The notes beneath the pieces were generated by a model. That model saw nothing but the letters and a program-made list of their open reading frames with translations. It searched no databases and had not been told where the DNA came from. A DNA stretch of 64,000 nt. Origin: Oscillospiraceae bacterium. Lineage in GTDB: Bacteria > Bacillota > Clostridia > Oscillospirales > Acutalibacteraceae. The DNA is taken from assembly GCA_015065765.1 (NCBI GenBank), contig SVPP01000015.1:1-64000 (forward strand), given 5' to 3'. The first letter of the stretch is position 1. Each line of letters begins with the position of its first letter. The translations under genes were made by a program, and so were the position numbers. Shown here piece after piece: positions 33,629 to 42,473 of this stretch.

Positions 33629-34201
33629 TTAATAATTATAACCAAGGCTGAGAGCTTTCTTGTTAAGTTCTACAAACTTGGGTTTAACCGATTCTTCAAG
33701 TGCTTTTTCCCACTTCGCATAGTCAATGTGGAAATATTTTGCAAGTCTGCCCATAAGAACAACATTAACTGCCTTTGACGATCCTGCTTCCACTGCAAGT
33801 GAAAGAGCGTCAAGAGCATCAATATCAAGTCCCTTTGCTGTCAGCTCATCGAGGATATTTTCAGGATATTCTGCCGCACCTGTAATTACGGGCATGGGGT
33901 CAATCTGCTGAGTGTTTACAATAAGCTTTCCGCCTTTTTTCAGGCAGTGTGCCCATCTTGCACCTTCCAGCTTTTCAAATGAAATCACGAAATCTGCTTC
34001 GCCCTCTTCGATGATGGGAGAATAAACCTTGTCACCAAATCTGACATAAGTTACAACTGATCCTCCACGCTGGCTCATACCGTGAACTTCTGATACTTTA
34101 ACATCGTAGCCTTCGTTCATAAGAACTCTGCCCAGAAGCTTACTTGCGAGAAGTGAACCCTGTCCGCCTACGCCGACAATCATAATGCTTTTTGTTTCCA
34201 T
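33629..34201 (-). CDS. iorB: Indolepyruvate:ferredoxin oxidoreductase, beta subunit
   Basis: A 190-residue protein with the gamma-domain opening IMIVGVGGQGSLLASKLLG and VSEVHGMSQRGGSVVTYVRFG, typical of IorB. With IorA it interconverts arylpyruvates and arylacetyl-CoA using ferredoxin and CoA. Its ribosome site (GGGGAGGAG) lies within the end of iorA, five nt apart. Cytosolic, oxygen-sensitive complex. Confidence 0.93.
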   Translation of the reverse strand: METKSIMIVGVGGQGSLLASKLLGRVLMNEGYDVKVSEVHGMSQRGGSVVTYVRFGDKVYSPIIEEGEADFVISFEKLEGARWAHCLKKGGKLIVNTQQIDPMPVITGAAEYPENILDELTAKGLDIDALDALSLAVEAGSSKAVNVVLMGRLAKYFHIDYAKWEKALEESVKPKFVELNKKALSLGYNY

Positions 34202-34206
34202 TTAAA

Positions 34207-35943
34207 TCACTCCTCCCCTTTTATTGCATCAAATGCGCAAAGCTGTTCGCAAACTCCGCAGCCGACACAAAGTGTTTCGTCAATGTGCGCTTTCTTGTTA
34301 TGCATGCTGATTGCGGGACAACCAAGCTTCATGCACTTCTTACAGCTCTTACATTTATCTGTATCAACCACTACGGGCTTCTTAGGTTTAACATATTTGA
34401 GAAGAACGCAAGGTCTTCTTGAAATTATAACTGAAGGCTCTTCTGCTGCAAGCTCTTCTTTGAGAACTTTATCACACTCGAGAAGATTGTAGGGGTCAAC
34501 TACTCTTACTCTGCCTATACCGATTGCACGGCAGAAGCTTTCAAGGTCAATCTTCGATGCAGGATCACCCTTGATTGTGTAGCCTGTTGTGGGGTTCTGC
34601 TGATGGCCTGTCATACCTGTAATTGAGTTATCAAGGATAATAACTGTTGAATTTGATGCGTTATAAGCGATATTTACAAGTCCTGTCATGCCTGAGTGCA
34701 TGAATGTTGAGTCACCGATAACTGCAACAGATTTCTTTTCACCTTTTTCGCCCATAGCCTTATTGAAGCCGTGGAGACCTGAAATTGATGCACCCATGCA
34801 GAGTGTTGTATCAATTGCACCGAGGGGAAGCTGAGCACCGAGAGTATAGCATCCGATGTCACCGCTGACAGTTACCTTGTTCTGTGAAAGTGTATAGAAC
34901 ATACCTCTGTGAGGACAGCCTGCACACATTACGGGAGGACGGATGGGAAGTGCTGTATCGGGAGAAATGCTCTCTTTCTTTTCTAAACCGAGAACAGCGG
35001 AAATAGTTTTCTGTGAATATTCACCGATGTTTGTGAAAAGCTCCTTGCCCTCAACTGCAATACCGTTGTTTTTGCAGTGAGTTTCGATAACGCCGTCAAG
35101 CTCTTCAATAACAATAAGTCTTTTTACCTTTGATGCAAAGTCCTTGATTTTATCTACGGGCAAGGGATGTACCATACCGATTTTGAGGACGCTGACTTCA
35201 TCACCGAAAATTTCTTTTACATACTGGTAAGATGCACCTGATGTGATAATACCGATATCTGTACCGCCCATTTCTACTCTGTTGAATTCGTCACTTTCAG
35301 AAACTTCCTTGCGGAGAAGCTCTGTTCTCTCTTCGACGAAGGGATGACGCTTCTTGGCGTTACCGGGCATCATAACGTATTTTCCGATATTCTTTTCGTA
35401 CACCTTATCTGCAACTTCTGCTCTTTCAGAAGTTTCAACAATGCTCTGTGAGTGAGCAATTCTTGTACACATACGAAGGATTACGGGTGTATCGTATTTT
35501 TCGGAAAGTTCAAATGCTCTCTTTGTAAATTCAAGGCTTTCCTTTGAATCTGCAGGCTCAAGCATGGGAACCTTTGCTGCGATTGCATAGTGACGTGAAT
35601 CCTGTTCATTCTGTGACGAATGCATACCGGGGTCATCTGCAACACAGATAACAAGACCGCCGTTCACACCTGTGTATGACATTGTGAAAAGAGGGTCTGC
35701 CGCAACGTTGAGACCTACATGCTTCATTGCACATGCACTTCTTTTTCCGCCGAGAGATGCACCGAATGCAACCTCCATGGCAACCTTTTCATTTGGTGCC
35801 CATTCACAATAAATTTCGTTATATTCACTTGCAAATTCTGTGATTTCCGTACTGGGTGTGCCGGGGTAGCTTGAAACTACTCCGCAGCCCGCTTCATAAA
35901 GTCCTCTGGCAACTGCTGCGTTGCCGATCATTATCTCTTTCAA
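34207..35943 (-). CDS. iorA: Indolepyruvate:ferredoxin oxidoreductase, alpha subunit
   Basis: A 578-residue protein starting at TTG 35943, directly after the ligase stop, with AGGGAG upstream. The N-terminal pyrimidine domain has YPGTPSTEITEFAS; the TPP-binding motif is GDIGCYTLG (about 365) through GDSTFMHSGMTGLVN...ILDNS; the C-terminus carries two ferredoxin-type [4Fe-4S] sites (CKSCKKCMKLGCP and CVGCGVCEQLCA). It performs the oxidative decarboxylation of indole-, phenyl- or hydroxyphenylpyruvate, or the reverse reductive carboxylation. Confidence 0.95.
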   Translation of the reverse strand: MKEIMIGNAAVARGLYEAGCGVVSSYPGTPSTEITEFASEYNEIYCEWAPNEKVAMEVAFGASLGGKRSACAMKHVGLNVAADPLFTMSYTGVNGGLVICVADDPGMHSSQNEQDSRHYAIAAKVPMLEPADSKESLEFTKRAFELSEKYDTPVILRMCTRIAHSQSIVETSERAEVADKVYEKNIGKYVMMPGNAKKRHPFVEERTELLRKEVSESDEFNRVEMGGTDIGIITSGASYQYVKEIFGDEVSVLKIGMVHPLPVDKIKDFASKVKRLIVIEELDGVIETHCKNNGIAVEGKELFTNIGEYSQKTISAVLGLEKKESISPDTALPIRPPVMCAGCPHRGMFYTLSQNKVTVSGDIGCYTLGAQLPLGAIDTTLCMGASISGLHGFNKAMGEKGEKKSVAVIGDSTFMHSGMTGLVNIAYNASNSTVIILDNSITGMTGHQQNPTTGYTIKGDPASKIDLESFCRAIGIGRVRVVDPYNLLECDKVLKEELAAEEPSVIISRRPCVLLKYVKPKKPVVVDTDKCKSCKKCMKLGCPAISMHNKKAHIDETLCVGCGVCEQLCAFDAIKGEE

Positions 35944-37257
35944 TTATTCTCCCTCATTTCTCTTATCAACAATTCTTCTTGCTTTGCCCTCGTATCTCTT
36001 GATTGAGCGTGGTGCTACCAGCGAAACCTTTGCACTGATACCGAGAACTGTTTTAAGCTTTGCAACTGCAAGATTTCTCAGCTCTTCAAGCTTGCCGTAG
36101 TTTTCAAGAAGTGATACATCGTTGATTTCAATTCTGACTTCAAGATAGTCTGTATAATTCTTTCTCGTAAGAACAAGCTCATAGTGAGGTGAAATACCGT
36201 CAATCTGAGCGAGAACCGATTCAATCTGTGAGGGGAACACGTTAACACCGCGGATTTTAAGCATATCGTCTGCTCTGCCGCCCACTTTGTCCATTCTGCA
36301 GTGAGTTCTTCCGCACTTACATGTATCGTAATTAAGCTTTGTGATATCCTTTGTTCTGTAGCGGAGCATGGGAATACCCTCTTTTGTAAGAGTAGTAACA
36401 ACAAGCTCGCCCTTTTCACCTGCGTCAAGTCTTTCGCCTGTATCGCTGTTGATGATTTCAGGAAGGAAATGGTCTTCTGCAAAGTGAAGTCCGTCTCTTT
36501 CTACACATTCGCCTGAAACGCCGGGGCCCATAAGCTCACTCATACCGTAGTTATCCGTTGAGAAAAGACCAAAGCCTTTTTCGATTTTGTCACGAAGCTC
36601 CATTGTGCATCCTTCAGAGCCGAAGAGACCGATTCTCAGCTTCAGCTCATCATTTGAAATGCCCATATCATGAGCAACCTCACTCATGTACATAGCATAA
36701 GAAGGTGTACTGATAAGAACTGTTGTACCGAAATCCTTAAGAAGCATTGCCTGCTTTTCAGTGTTACCGCTTGATACGGGAATAACTGCACAGCCAAGCT
36801 TTTCAAGACCGTAGTGAAGACCGAGAGCACCTGTGAAAAGTCCGTAGCCGAATGAAATCTGTGCTACGTCCTCATCTGTAACACCAACTGCTGCAGAAAG
36901 ACGTGCAACACAATCGCTCCAGTTATTGATATCATTTTTTGTGTAACCTACAACTGTAGGCTTACCTGTTGTACCGCTTGATGCGTGGATGCGGACAATA
37001 TCCTTCATCTTTGCACCGAAAAGTCCATAGGGGTAGTTATCTCTGATGTCAGCCTTTGTTGTAAAGGGTATGTACTGAATGTCTGAAAGGCTTTTGATTT
37101 TTTCTGCAGTTACACCTGCCTTTGAGAGTCTCTCAGCGTAAAAGGGTACGTTTCTGATACTGTAATCAACTATCCATTTAAGTCTTTCAAGCTGAAGCTC
37201 TTCAATCTGCTTTCTTGACATCGTTTCGATGTCCTTCTGAAAAAAGTTTGTTTCCAT
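35944..37257 (-). CDS. paaK: Phenylacetate-CoA ligase (copy 1)
   Basis: ATG 37257 (437 aa, METNFFQKDIETMS) is preferred over the TTG at 37263, which sits too near the AAGGA ribosome site. Motifs HASSGTTGKPTVVGYT, YGMSELMGPGVSGEC, YRTKDI and IRGVNVFPSQIE place it in the PaaK family. It abuts iorA with no gap. Compared with the second ligase the region MHVNEDHFIIE reads LHFAEDHFLPE, one of many differences around the substrate side. Confidence 0.92.
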   Translation of the reverse strand: METNFFQKDIETMSRKQIEELQLERLKWIVDYSIRNVPFYAERLSKAGVTAEKIKSLSDIQYIPFTTKADIRDNYPYGLFGAKMKDIVRIHASSGTTGKPTVVGYTKNDINNWSDCVARLSAAVGVTDEDVAQISFGYGLFTGALGLHYGLEKLGCAVIPVSSGNTEKQAMLLKDFGTTVLISTPSYAMYMSEVAHDMGISNDELKLRIGLFGSEGCTMELRDKIEKGFGLFSTDNYGMSELMGPGVSGECVERDGLHFAEDHFLPEIINSDTGERLDAGEKGELVVTTLTKEGIPMLRYRTKDITKLNYDTCKCGRTHCRMDKVGGRADDMLKIRGVNVFPSQIESVLAQIDGISPHYELVLTRKNYTDYLEVRIEINDVSLLENYGKLEELRNLAVAKLKTVLGISAKVSLVAPRSIKRYEGKARRIVDKRNEGE

Positions 37258-37275
37258 TACCAAATTTTCCTTCTG

Positions 37276-38826
37276 TTATTTTTGTTCAAGCATATGCTTG
37301 CTCTTTACCTTAACCTCTGCATCATAGCATTCAAACATTTTGTCTACCTTCTTTTTGTCAACTGACTTCTGAGTAAGAAGGCTGACAACGGGCACAATCA
37401 CAAAGCCTGCAAGCATTGCAAGAACACCGGCATTAAGAGGTGACTGGAGAAGTGCGGGGAAAATGCTCTTGCATGTCATGTTGAGAATCATGATTCCTGC
37501 ACCAACAACAAAGTTCGCACAGACTGCCACCTTTGTTGTCTTCTTCCAGTAAAGACCGAAAAGGAAGGGTGCTAAGAATGCACCTGCAAGTGCACCCCAT
37601 GAAATACCCATAAGCTGTGCAATAAATGTAACGGAGGATTTCGCCTGAATAATAGCGATTACTGCCGATACAATAATAAAGAATACTACGAATACTCTCA
37701 TTATAGACAATTTTGACTTTTCTTGCAAGCCTTTTTTGGAAAGTGGCTCAATAAAATCAAGAGTAATTGTTGAGCTTGATGTGAGAACGAGGGATGAAAG
37801 CGTTGACATCGACGCTGAAAGCACAAGAATTACAACAATTGCAATAAGCACCTCAGGTAAATCACGGAGCATTCCAGGGATAATACTGTCATAAATTATT
37901 GCACCGTCAGCAGTGTATTCAACTCTGTCGCCGAAAAGTCTGCCGAAACCACCGAGGAAATAACATCCGCCTGCAACGATAAGGGCAAAAATTGTGGACA
38001 CAATCGTACCTGTTTTGATTGATCTTTCATCCTTGATTGCATAGAATTTACCAACCATCTGAGGAAGTCCCCATGTGCCGAGAGATGTGAGCAGAACAAC
38101 GCCGATAAGATTTACAAGGTCAGGGCCGAAGAAGGATGTAAACGCACCTTCCTGTACTGAGTTTTCAGCAGGAATCATTGAGAGTGCTTCGATTGCACCT
38201 GTGAATCCGCCCTGTGTCTTGAGAACAGCAAGTACAACTGCCACAATACCGAAGAGCATGATAATACCCTGAATCAGGTCATTGATTGCAGTTGCCATAT
38301 AGCCGCCTACAACAACATAAATACCTGTAAGCACCGCCATGGCAATAACGCAGACTGTATAGTCAACATTGAACGCCATGCCGAAAAGTCTTGAAAGTCC
38401 GTTGAAAAGTGAAGCAGTATAGGGAATCAGGAAAATAAAAACAAGCACTGATGCAAAAACCTTAAGTGCTTTGCTATCAAAACGCACACCGAAAAACTCA
38501 GGCATTGTTTTGCTTGACAGATGCTGTGTCATAACTCTTGTTCTTCTGCCCAGAGCATTCCATGCAAAAAGAGAACCGATAAGCGCGTTACCGATACCTA
38601 TCCATGTTGCTGCAAGGCCGTATTTCCAACCGAACTGTCCTGCGTAGCCTACAAAGATAACTGCAGAAAAATATGATGTACCGTAGCTGAATGCAGTAAG
38701 CCACGGACCAACGCTTCTGCCGCCAAGGACAAATCCGTTGACGTCTGTTGCCTGTTTACGGCAATAGAAGCCTACACCTACCATAACAGCTACAAACACT
38801 ACGAGAAAAGATACTTTGATTAACAT
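37276..38826 (-). CDS. Sodium:solute symporter (SSS family), probable arylacetate importer
   Basis: The likely start is ATG 38826 (516 aa, MLIKVSFLVV) with GGAG nine bases upstream; two upstream ATGs lie within the ribosome site. About 13 hydrophobic helices; family signatures GYAGQFGWKYGLAATWIG and GGYMATAINDLIQGIIMLFG (sodium:solute symporter). The nearest known subgroups carry proline, pantothenate or monocarboxylates. First gene of an operon of arylacetate-activating enzymes, so uptake of phenylacetate, indoleacetate or an arylpyruvate is inferred, not shown. Confidence 0.85.
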   Translation of the reverse strand: MLIKVSFLVVFVAVMVGVGFYCRKQATDVNGFVLGGRSVGPWLTAFSYGTSYFSAVIFVGYAGQFGWKYGLAATWIGIGNALIGSLFAWNALGRRTRVMTQHLSSKTMPEFFGVRFDSKALKVFASVLVFIFLIPYTASLFNGLSRLFGMAFNVDYTVCVIAMAVLTGIYVVVGGYMATAINDLIQGIIMLFGIVAVVLAVLKTQGGFTGAIEALSMIPAENSVQEGAFTSFFGPDLVNLIGVVLLTSLGTWGLPQMVGKFYAIKDERSIKTGTIVSTIFALIVAGGCYFLGGFGRLFGDRVEYTADGAIIYDSIIPGMLRDLPEVLIAIVVILVLSASMSTLSSLVLTSSSTITLDFIEPLSKKGLQEKSKLSIMRVFVVFFIIVSAVIAIIQAKSSVTFIAQLMGISWGALAGAFLAPFLFGLYWKKTTKVAVCANFVVGAGIMILNMTCKSIFPALLQSPLNAGVLAMLAGFVIVPVVSLLTQKSVDKKKVDKMFECYDAEVKVKSKHMLEQK

Positions 38827-38847
38827 TTTGTTCATCTCCATTTTTTA

Positions 38848-38876
38848 TTGACTTATTATGTAAAACGATGTAAAAT
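38848..38876 (+). promoter_or_regulatory. Promoter of the amidohydrolase gene
   Basis: TTGACT (38848-38853), 17-nt spacer, TAAAAT (38871-38876), 33 nt before the start codon. Confidence 0.7.
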
Positions 38877-38885
38877 TAACATCGT
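38865..38885. promoter_or_regulatory. Inverted repeat in the symporter/amidohydrolase divergent region
   Basis: ACGATGT (38865-38871) and ACATCGT (38879-38885), 7-nt spacer, covering the amidohydrolase -10 box and lying about 40 nt upstream of the symporter start. A candidate operator able to act on both divergent units. Confidence 0.5.
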
Positions 38886-38909
38886 AAAGCAAAGAAAGAA
38901 GGATAAATA

Positions 38910-39731
38910 ATGATTATCGATTTTCACACTCACATATTCCCCGACAAAATAGCCGTTCAGACTGTTGAAAAGCTGAAAAGCTATCTTTGTGATGCAGGTG
39001 AAGAGTGTGCCGCATACACAAACGGAACTCTCTCATCACTGCTTTCTTCAATGAAAGAAGCAGGCGTTGACAGAAGCGTTATTCTGCCCGTCGTGACAAA
39101 TCCGAAGCAATTTGAAAGCATCAACCGTTTTTCTGCCGAAAAAGACGGGAAAGACGGAATTATCGCTTTCGGCGGTATTCATCCCGATAACGAAAGCCCT
39201 GAAGAAAAGCTTGAATTCATCAAAGGTCTTGGTCTTAAAGGAATCAAGCTTCACCCTGATTATCAGGGCACATATGTAAATGATGAAAAATATATAAGAA
39301 TTATCCGTCACGCCGAAAAAATCGGGCTCATTACTCTCATCCACGCAGGGTACGATGTTCTCTCCCCTGACAATATTCACTGCACGCCCGACAGAGCACT
39401 TGATATGCTCAGCAAGGTTGAAGCAAAAGAGAACAACAAAATCATTCTCGCTCACCTTGGCGGTCATAAGGGTGCTGAAGAAAATCTTGAAAAGCTTTGC
39501 GGTAAAAATGTGTGGCTTGATACAAGCTATGTTCTTAATAAAATTGAGCCCTCACTTCTCATAAAGATGTTTGAAAAGCACGGATATGACAAGCTTCTCT
39601 TCGCAAGTGATTCACCGTGGGGTGACCAGAAGAGCTTTGTGGAAACATTGAAAACTCTTGACATCTCTGATGAGAACCGTCAGAAGATTTTCCATGAAAA
39701 TGCAGAACGCTTGTTCGCTTTAAACCTTTAA
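38910..39731 (+). CDS. Amidohydrolase-family metal-dependent hydrolase
   Basis: A 273-residue TIM-barrel protein: IIDFHTHIFPD (metal HxH, residues 2-12), GIKLHPDYQG (His about 111), LIHAGYD, IILAHLGGHKG and the distal LLFASDSPWG (metal Asp). This is the amidohydrolase-2/ACMSD-like group. The substrate cannot be told. It is divergent from the arylacetate operon and could act on an aromatic acid, but that rests only on location. Confidence 0.8.
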   Translation: MIIDFHTHIFPDKIAVQTVEKLKSYLCDAGEECAAYTNGTLSSLLSSMKEAGVDRSVILPVVTNPKQFESINRFSAEKDGKDGIIAFGGIHPDNESPEEKLEFIKGLGLKGIKLHPDYQGTYVNDEKYIRIIRHAEKIGLITLIHAGYDVLSPDNIHCTPDRALDMLSKVEAKENNKIILAHLGGHKGAEENLEKLCGKNVWLDTSYVLNKIEPSLLIKMFEKHGYDKLLFASDSPWGDQKSFVETLKTLDISDENRQKIFHENAERLFALNL

Positions 39732-39765
39732 AGCGTTGTATGGATAAAGTTATTATAACAGAGAG

Positions 39766-39795
39766 TTGACAAATTATCAAGTGTTTTCGTAAAAT
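39766..39795 (+). promoter_or_regulatory. Promoter of the AlkD-sulfatase-maturase-trmK operon
   Basis: TTGACA (39766-39771), 18-nt spacer, TAAAAT (39790-39795), 18 nt before the start codon. Confidence 0.65.
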
Positions 39796-39813
39796 ATTCC
39801 GGGAGTTTTTCAG

Positions 39814-40491
39814 ATGACAGAAATACAAAGAAAACTATTTTCCATGCAGGATGAAAAATACAAAGATTTCAACTCAAAATTAATACCGGGTGTTAAGAAA
39901 GATGCACAAATCGGTGTGAGAATCCCTCACATACGAGCCCTTGCAAAAGAAATCAGAAATACCGACGAGGCAGAGAAGTTTTTAAACACTCTGCCGCATA
40001 AATATTTTGAAGAAAACAATCTTCACGGATATCTGCTCGAAGGAACAAAAGACTTTGACGAGGCAATTGAAAAGACAGAAAAATTTCTGCCTTACATTGA
40101 CAACTGGGCAACCTGCGACACAATAAGTCCCAGGGTTTTCAGGAAAAACATTCCTGCCTTATATGAAAAAATCAAAGTGTGGCTAAAAGATACACATGCA
40201 TATACAATCCGTTTTGGTGTGAACATGCTGATGAAGTTTTTCCTCGATGAAAATTTTAATGACGAGGTTTTGTTTCTCGTTGCAGAAATAAAGAGCGAGG
40301 AATATTATGTAAACATGGTAAGGGCATGGTTTTTTGCAACTGCCATGGCAAAACAAAGAGACAAAACTCTGCTCTATCTTGCTGAGAAAAAATTAGACAA
40401 ATGGACACACAACAAAACAATTCAGAAATGCACAGAAAGCTACAGAATTTCTGACAAAGATAAAGCATTACTCAAGGAGATGAAGTTATGA
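39814..40491 (+). CDS. DNA alkylation repair protein (AlkD-like)
   Basis: A 225-residue all-helical HEAT-repeat protein with RIPHIRALAKEI, YIDNWATCDTISPRVF (the WATCD block of AlkD-family enzymes) and RFGVNMLMKFF. AlkD glycosylases remove positively charged N3- and N7-alkyl purines without base flipping. It overlaps the sulfatase gene by 4 nt, a strange partner; coupling may simply be convenience in a house operon. Confidence 0.85.
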   Translation: MTEIQRKLFSMQDEKYKDFNSKLIPGVKKDAQIGVRIPHIRALAKEIRNTDEAEKFLNTLPHKYFEENNLHGYLLEGTKDFDEAIEKTEKFLPYIDNWATCDTISPRVFRKNIPALYEKIKVWLKDTHAYTIRFGVNMLMKFFLDENFNDEVLFLVAEIKSEEYYVNMVRAWFFATAMAKQRDKTLLYLAEKKLDKWTHNKTIQKCTESYRISDKDKALLKEMKL

Positions 40492-42473
40492 AAATTCAGA
40501 TTGACAAAAGCATGAAAAAATTCCCTGTAACCATTGGTGCTGTCGGTGCACTTGCGGCAATTGCCCTGCTCATTTTAAGGCTGAACTTAGTTGCCATTGT
40601 AAACGCAGCATACCTTATGATTACAGCACTGATTATTTTCCTTGGTGTTATTGCAAAGAAAAAACTCTATGTCCCCATGCTTGCAGGCTACGGTCTGTCA
40701 CTGCTCGGAATTATTACATATTTCGTAATATGGGGGGCAGATGCCGGCTTCGGTGCTTTTACGTCAGGTCTTGCAGGCTTTTCCTCAGCATCTCACACTC
40801 TTCTCACAGGCGAAGGTTCTTTCTTAACAAGGCTTGGTGGAAATCTCCTCCTTGCCCTGCCTGTAATTTTACTTGGTGTTCTCCTTTTTGTTTTTGCAAA
40901 AAACGGGAAGAAAATCTTATCAGGACTTTCGTCTTTCTTCCTTGTGATTTTCTCTGTAGTATTTCTGCTGACAATGAATCTCCGCTCAGAGCCCAACACA
41001 AAAAGGCTCTGGGAAGGTCATAACGATTATCTTAAAGGCGTTGACAAAAACAAGACAAAGAAAAATTCTCCCAACGTGCTTTTCGTTCTTATGGACGATT
41101 TAGGCTACGGCGATATTTCTCTCAACGGTGCAATCTACGAAACTCCCAACATCGATTCAATCGGCGAAGAAGGTGCTGAGCTTACAAACTTCTATTCAAG
41201 CTATTCTGTCTGCTCACCTGCCCGCTTTGCCGCGCTCACAGGCAGATATCCCTACAGAGGACACGCTGATAACGTTATTTACCCCACTGTCAACACAATC
41301 TCGCCTTTCGCTGCAACAAGACTTTTCAACTCAATTGAAATGGGTGCAAACGTTGACGGTATGATGGGCGACGAAATCACGGTTGCAGAAACCTTTAAAG
41401 CCGCAGGATATGCAACAGGTGCTTTCGGCAAATGGCATCTTGGCGACTACGGCGAATACCTTCCCACAAATCAGGGATTTGATTATTTCTACGGCAGCCA
41501 TCATGTAAATGATATGACACCTTTCTATCATGTAACAGAAGAAAACGGTGAATGGGAAATTGTCCACGGCACTGATGAGCTTAAAGACCAGAAGGATGCA
41601 ACAAAGCTTATCCACGAAGAAATCACCGAATGGATAACTGACACTGTTACAAATTCTGATGAACCTTTCTTTGCTTACTACGCATCTCCATGGCCTCATG
41701 CACCTTTGTTTGTAGGCGACGAATTCAGGGGCAAAACAGGCATGGGCACATACGCTGACTGCGTGACAGAATTTGACTACTACTTAGGTGAACTCTTCGG
41801 TACACTTGAAGAACTTGGTGAACTTGACGATACAATTATCATCTTCACAAGTGACAACGGTCCGGCTCTTCAGGGTTCAACAAATGAACTGAGAGGCGGT
41901 AAATATTTAGCATATGAAGGCGGTCAGAAGGTGCCGTTCCTTATCCGCTGGGATAACGGCAACATTTTTGAAAAAGGCTCAAGCTTTGATGAAAGTGCAA
42001 CTGTTGTTGACCTTTTCCCAACTCTCGTAGAAATGTGCGGTATCACGGGCGGCGGTAAAGAAAATTATATGCCCACAGACCGTGAAATTGACGGCACATC
42101 AATGCTTCCCATTTTTGAAGAAGAAACTCCCATTCACACAAAGGATAACCCCATTCTTCACATGAAGCGTGAAAAATTAAAATCAATTCAGTATGCTTTT
42201 TCCACAGACGCTCTTCTCAAAGAATATTCTGATTATGATTTTGATGTGCTTAAAAATAATGAGTACATTCAGTTCAAATATTTTCAGAATATCCAGAATG
42301 ACAACTCTGCATTCTTTGATAAATTCCGCAAAAACTGGCTCCATATTCTCACTGATGACAGCGGTGAAAACTATAACAGAGCTGAAGTTTATCCCACTGT
42401 TGCTGAGGAAATGAACAATAGAATGAACGAAATCATGACTGCGTTCAAAGAAAACAGAAGAGGTATAAAATAA
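40488..42473 (+). CDS. Membrane-anchored sulfatase (formylglycine type)
   Basis: A 661-residue protein with four to five N-terminal membrane helices (about 15-160) and an extracytoplasmic sulfatase domain. Metal site LFVLMDDLGYGDIS, then the maturation motif CSPARFAALTGRYP, whose Cys becomes formylglycine; further blocks GKWHLGDYG and IIFTSDNGPALQG. The multi-helix anchor recalls lipoteichoic acid synthases, but those have Thr, not Cys, as nucleophile. A C-type sulfatase in an anaerobe needs anSME, encoded by the next gene (stop/start overlap TAATG). Likely substrates are sulfated glycans or mucin; not determinable here. Confidence 0.9.
   Translation: MKIQIDKSMKKFPVTIGAVGALAAIALLILRLNLVAIVNAAYLMITALIIFLGVIAKKKLYVPMLAGYGLSLLGIITYFVIWGADAGFGAFTSGLAGFSSASHTLLTGEGSFLTRLGGNLLLALPVILLGVLLFVFAKNGKKILSGLSSFFLVIFSVVFLLTMNLRSEPNTKRLWEGHNDYLKGVDKNKTKKNSPNVLFVLMDDLGYGDISLNGAIYETPNIDSIGEEGAELTNFYSSYSVCSPARFAALTGRYPYRGHADNVIYPTVNTISPFAATRLFNSIEMGANVDGMMGDEITVAETFKAAGYATGAFGKWHLGDYGEYLPTNQGFDYFYGSHHVNDMTPFYHVTEENGEWEIVHGTDELKDQKDATKLIHEEITEWITDTVTNSDEPFFAYYASPWPHAPLFVGDEFRGKTGMGTYADCVTEFDYYLGELFGTLEELGELDDTIIIFTSDNGPALQGSTNELRGGKYLAYEGGQKVPFLIRWDNGNIFEKGSSFDESATVVDLFPTLVEMCGITGGGKENYMPTDREIDGTSMLPIFEEETPIHTKDNPILHMKREKLKSIQYAFSTDALLKEYSDYDFDVLKNNEYIQFKYFQNIQNDNSAFFDKFRKNWLHILTDDSGENYNRAEVYPTVAEEMNNRMNEIMTAFKENRRGIK

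Noticed and set aside
40488-42473. Lipoteichoic acid synthase
   Set aside because: Despite N-terminal helices, the active-site motif is CSPAR, the formylglycine type, and a maturase gene follows.
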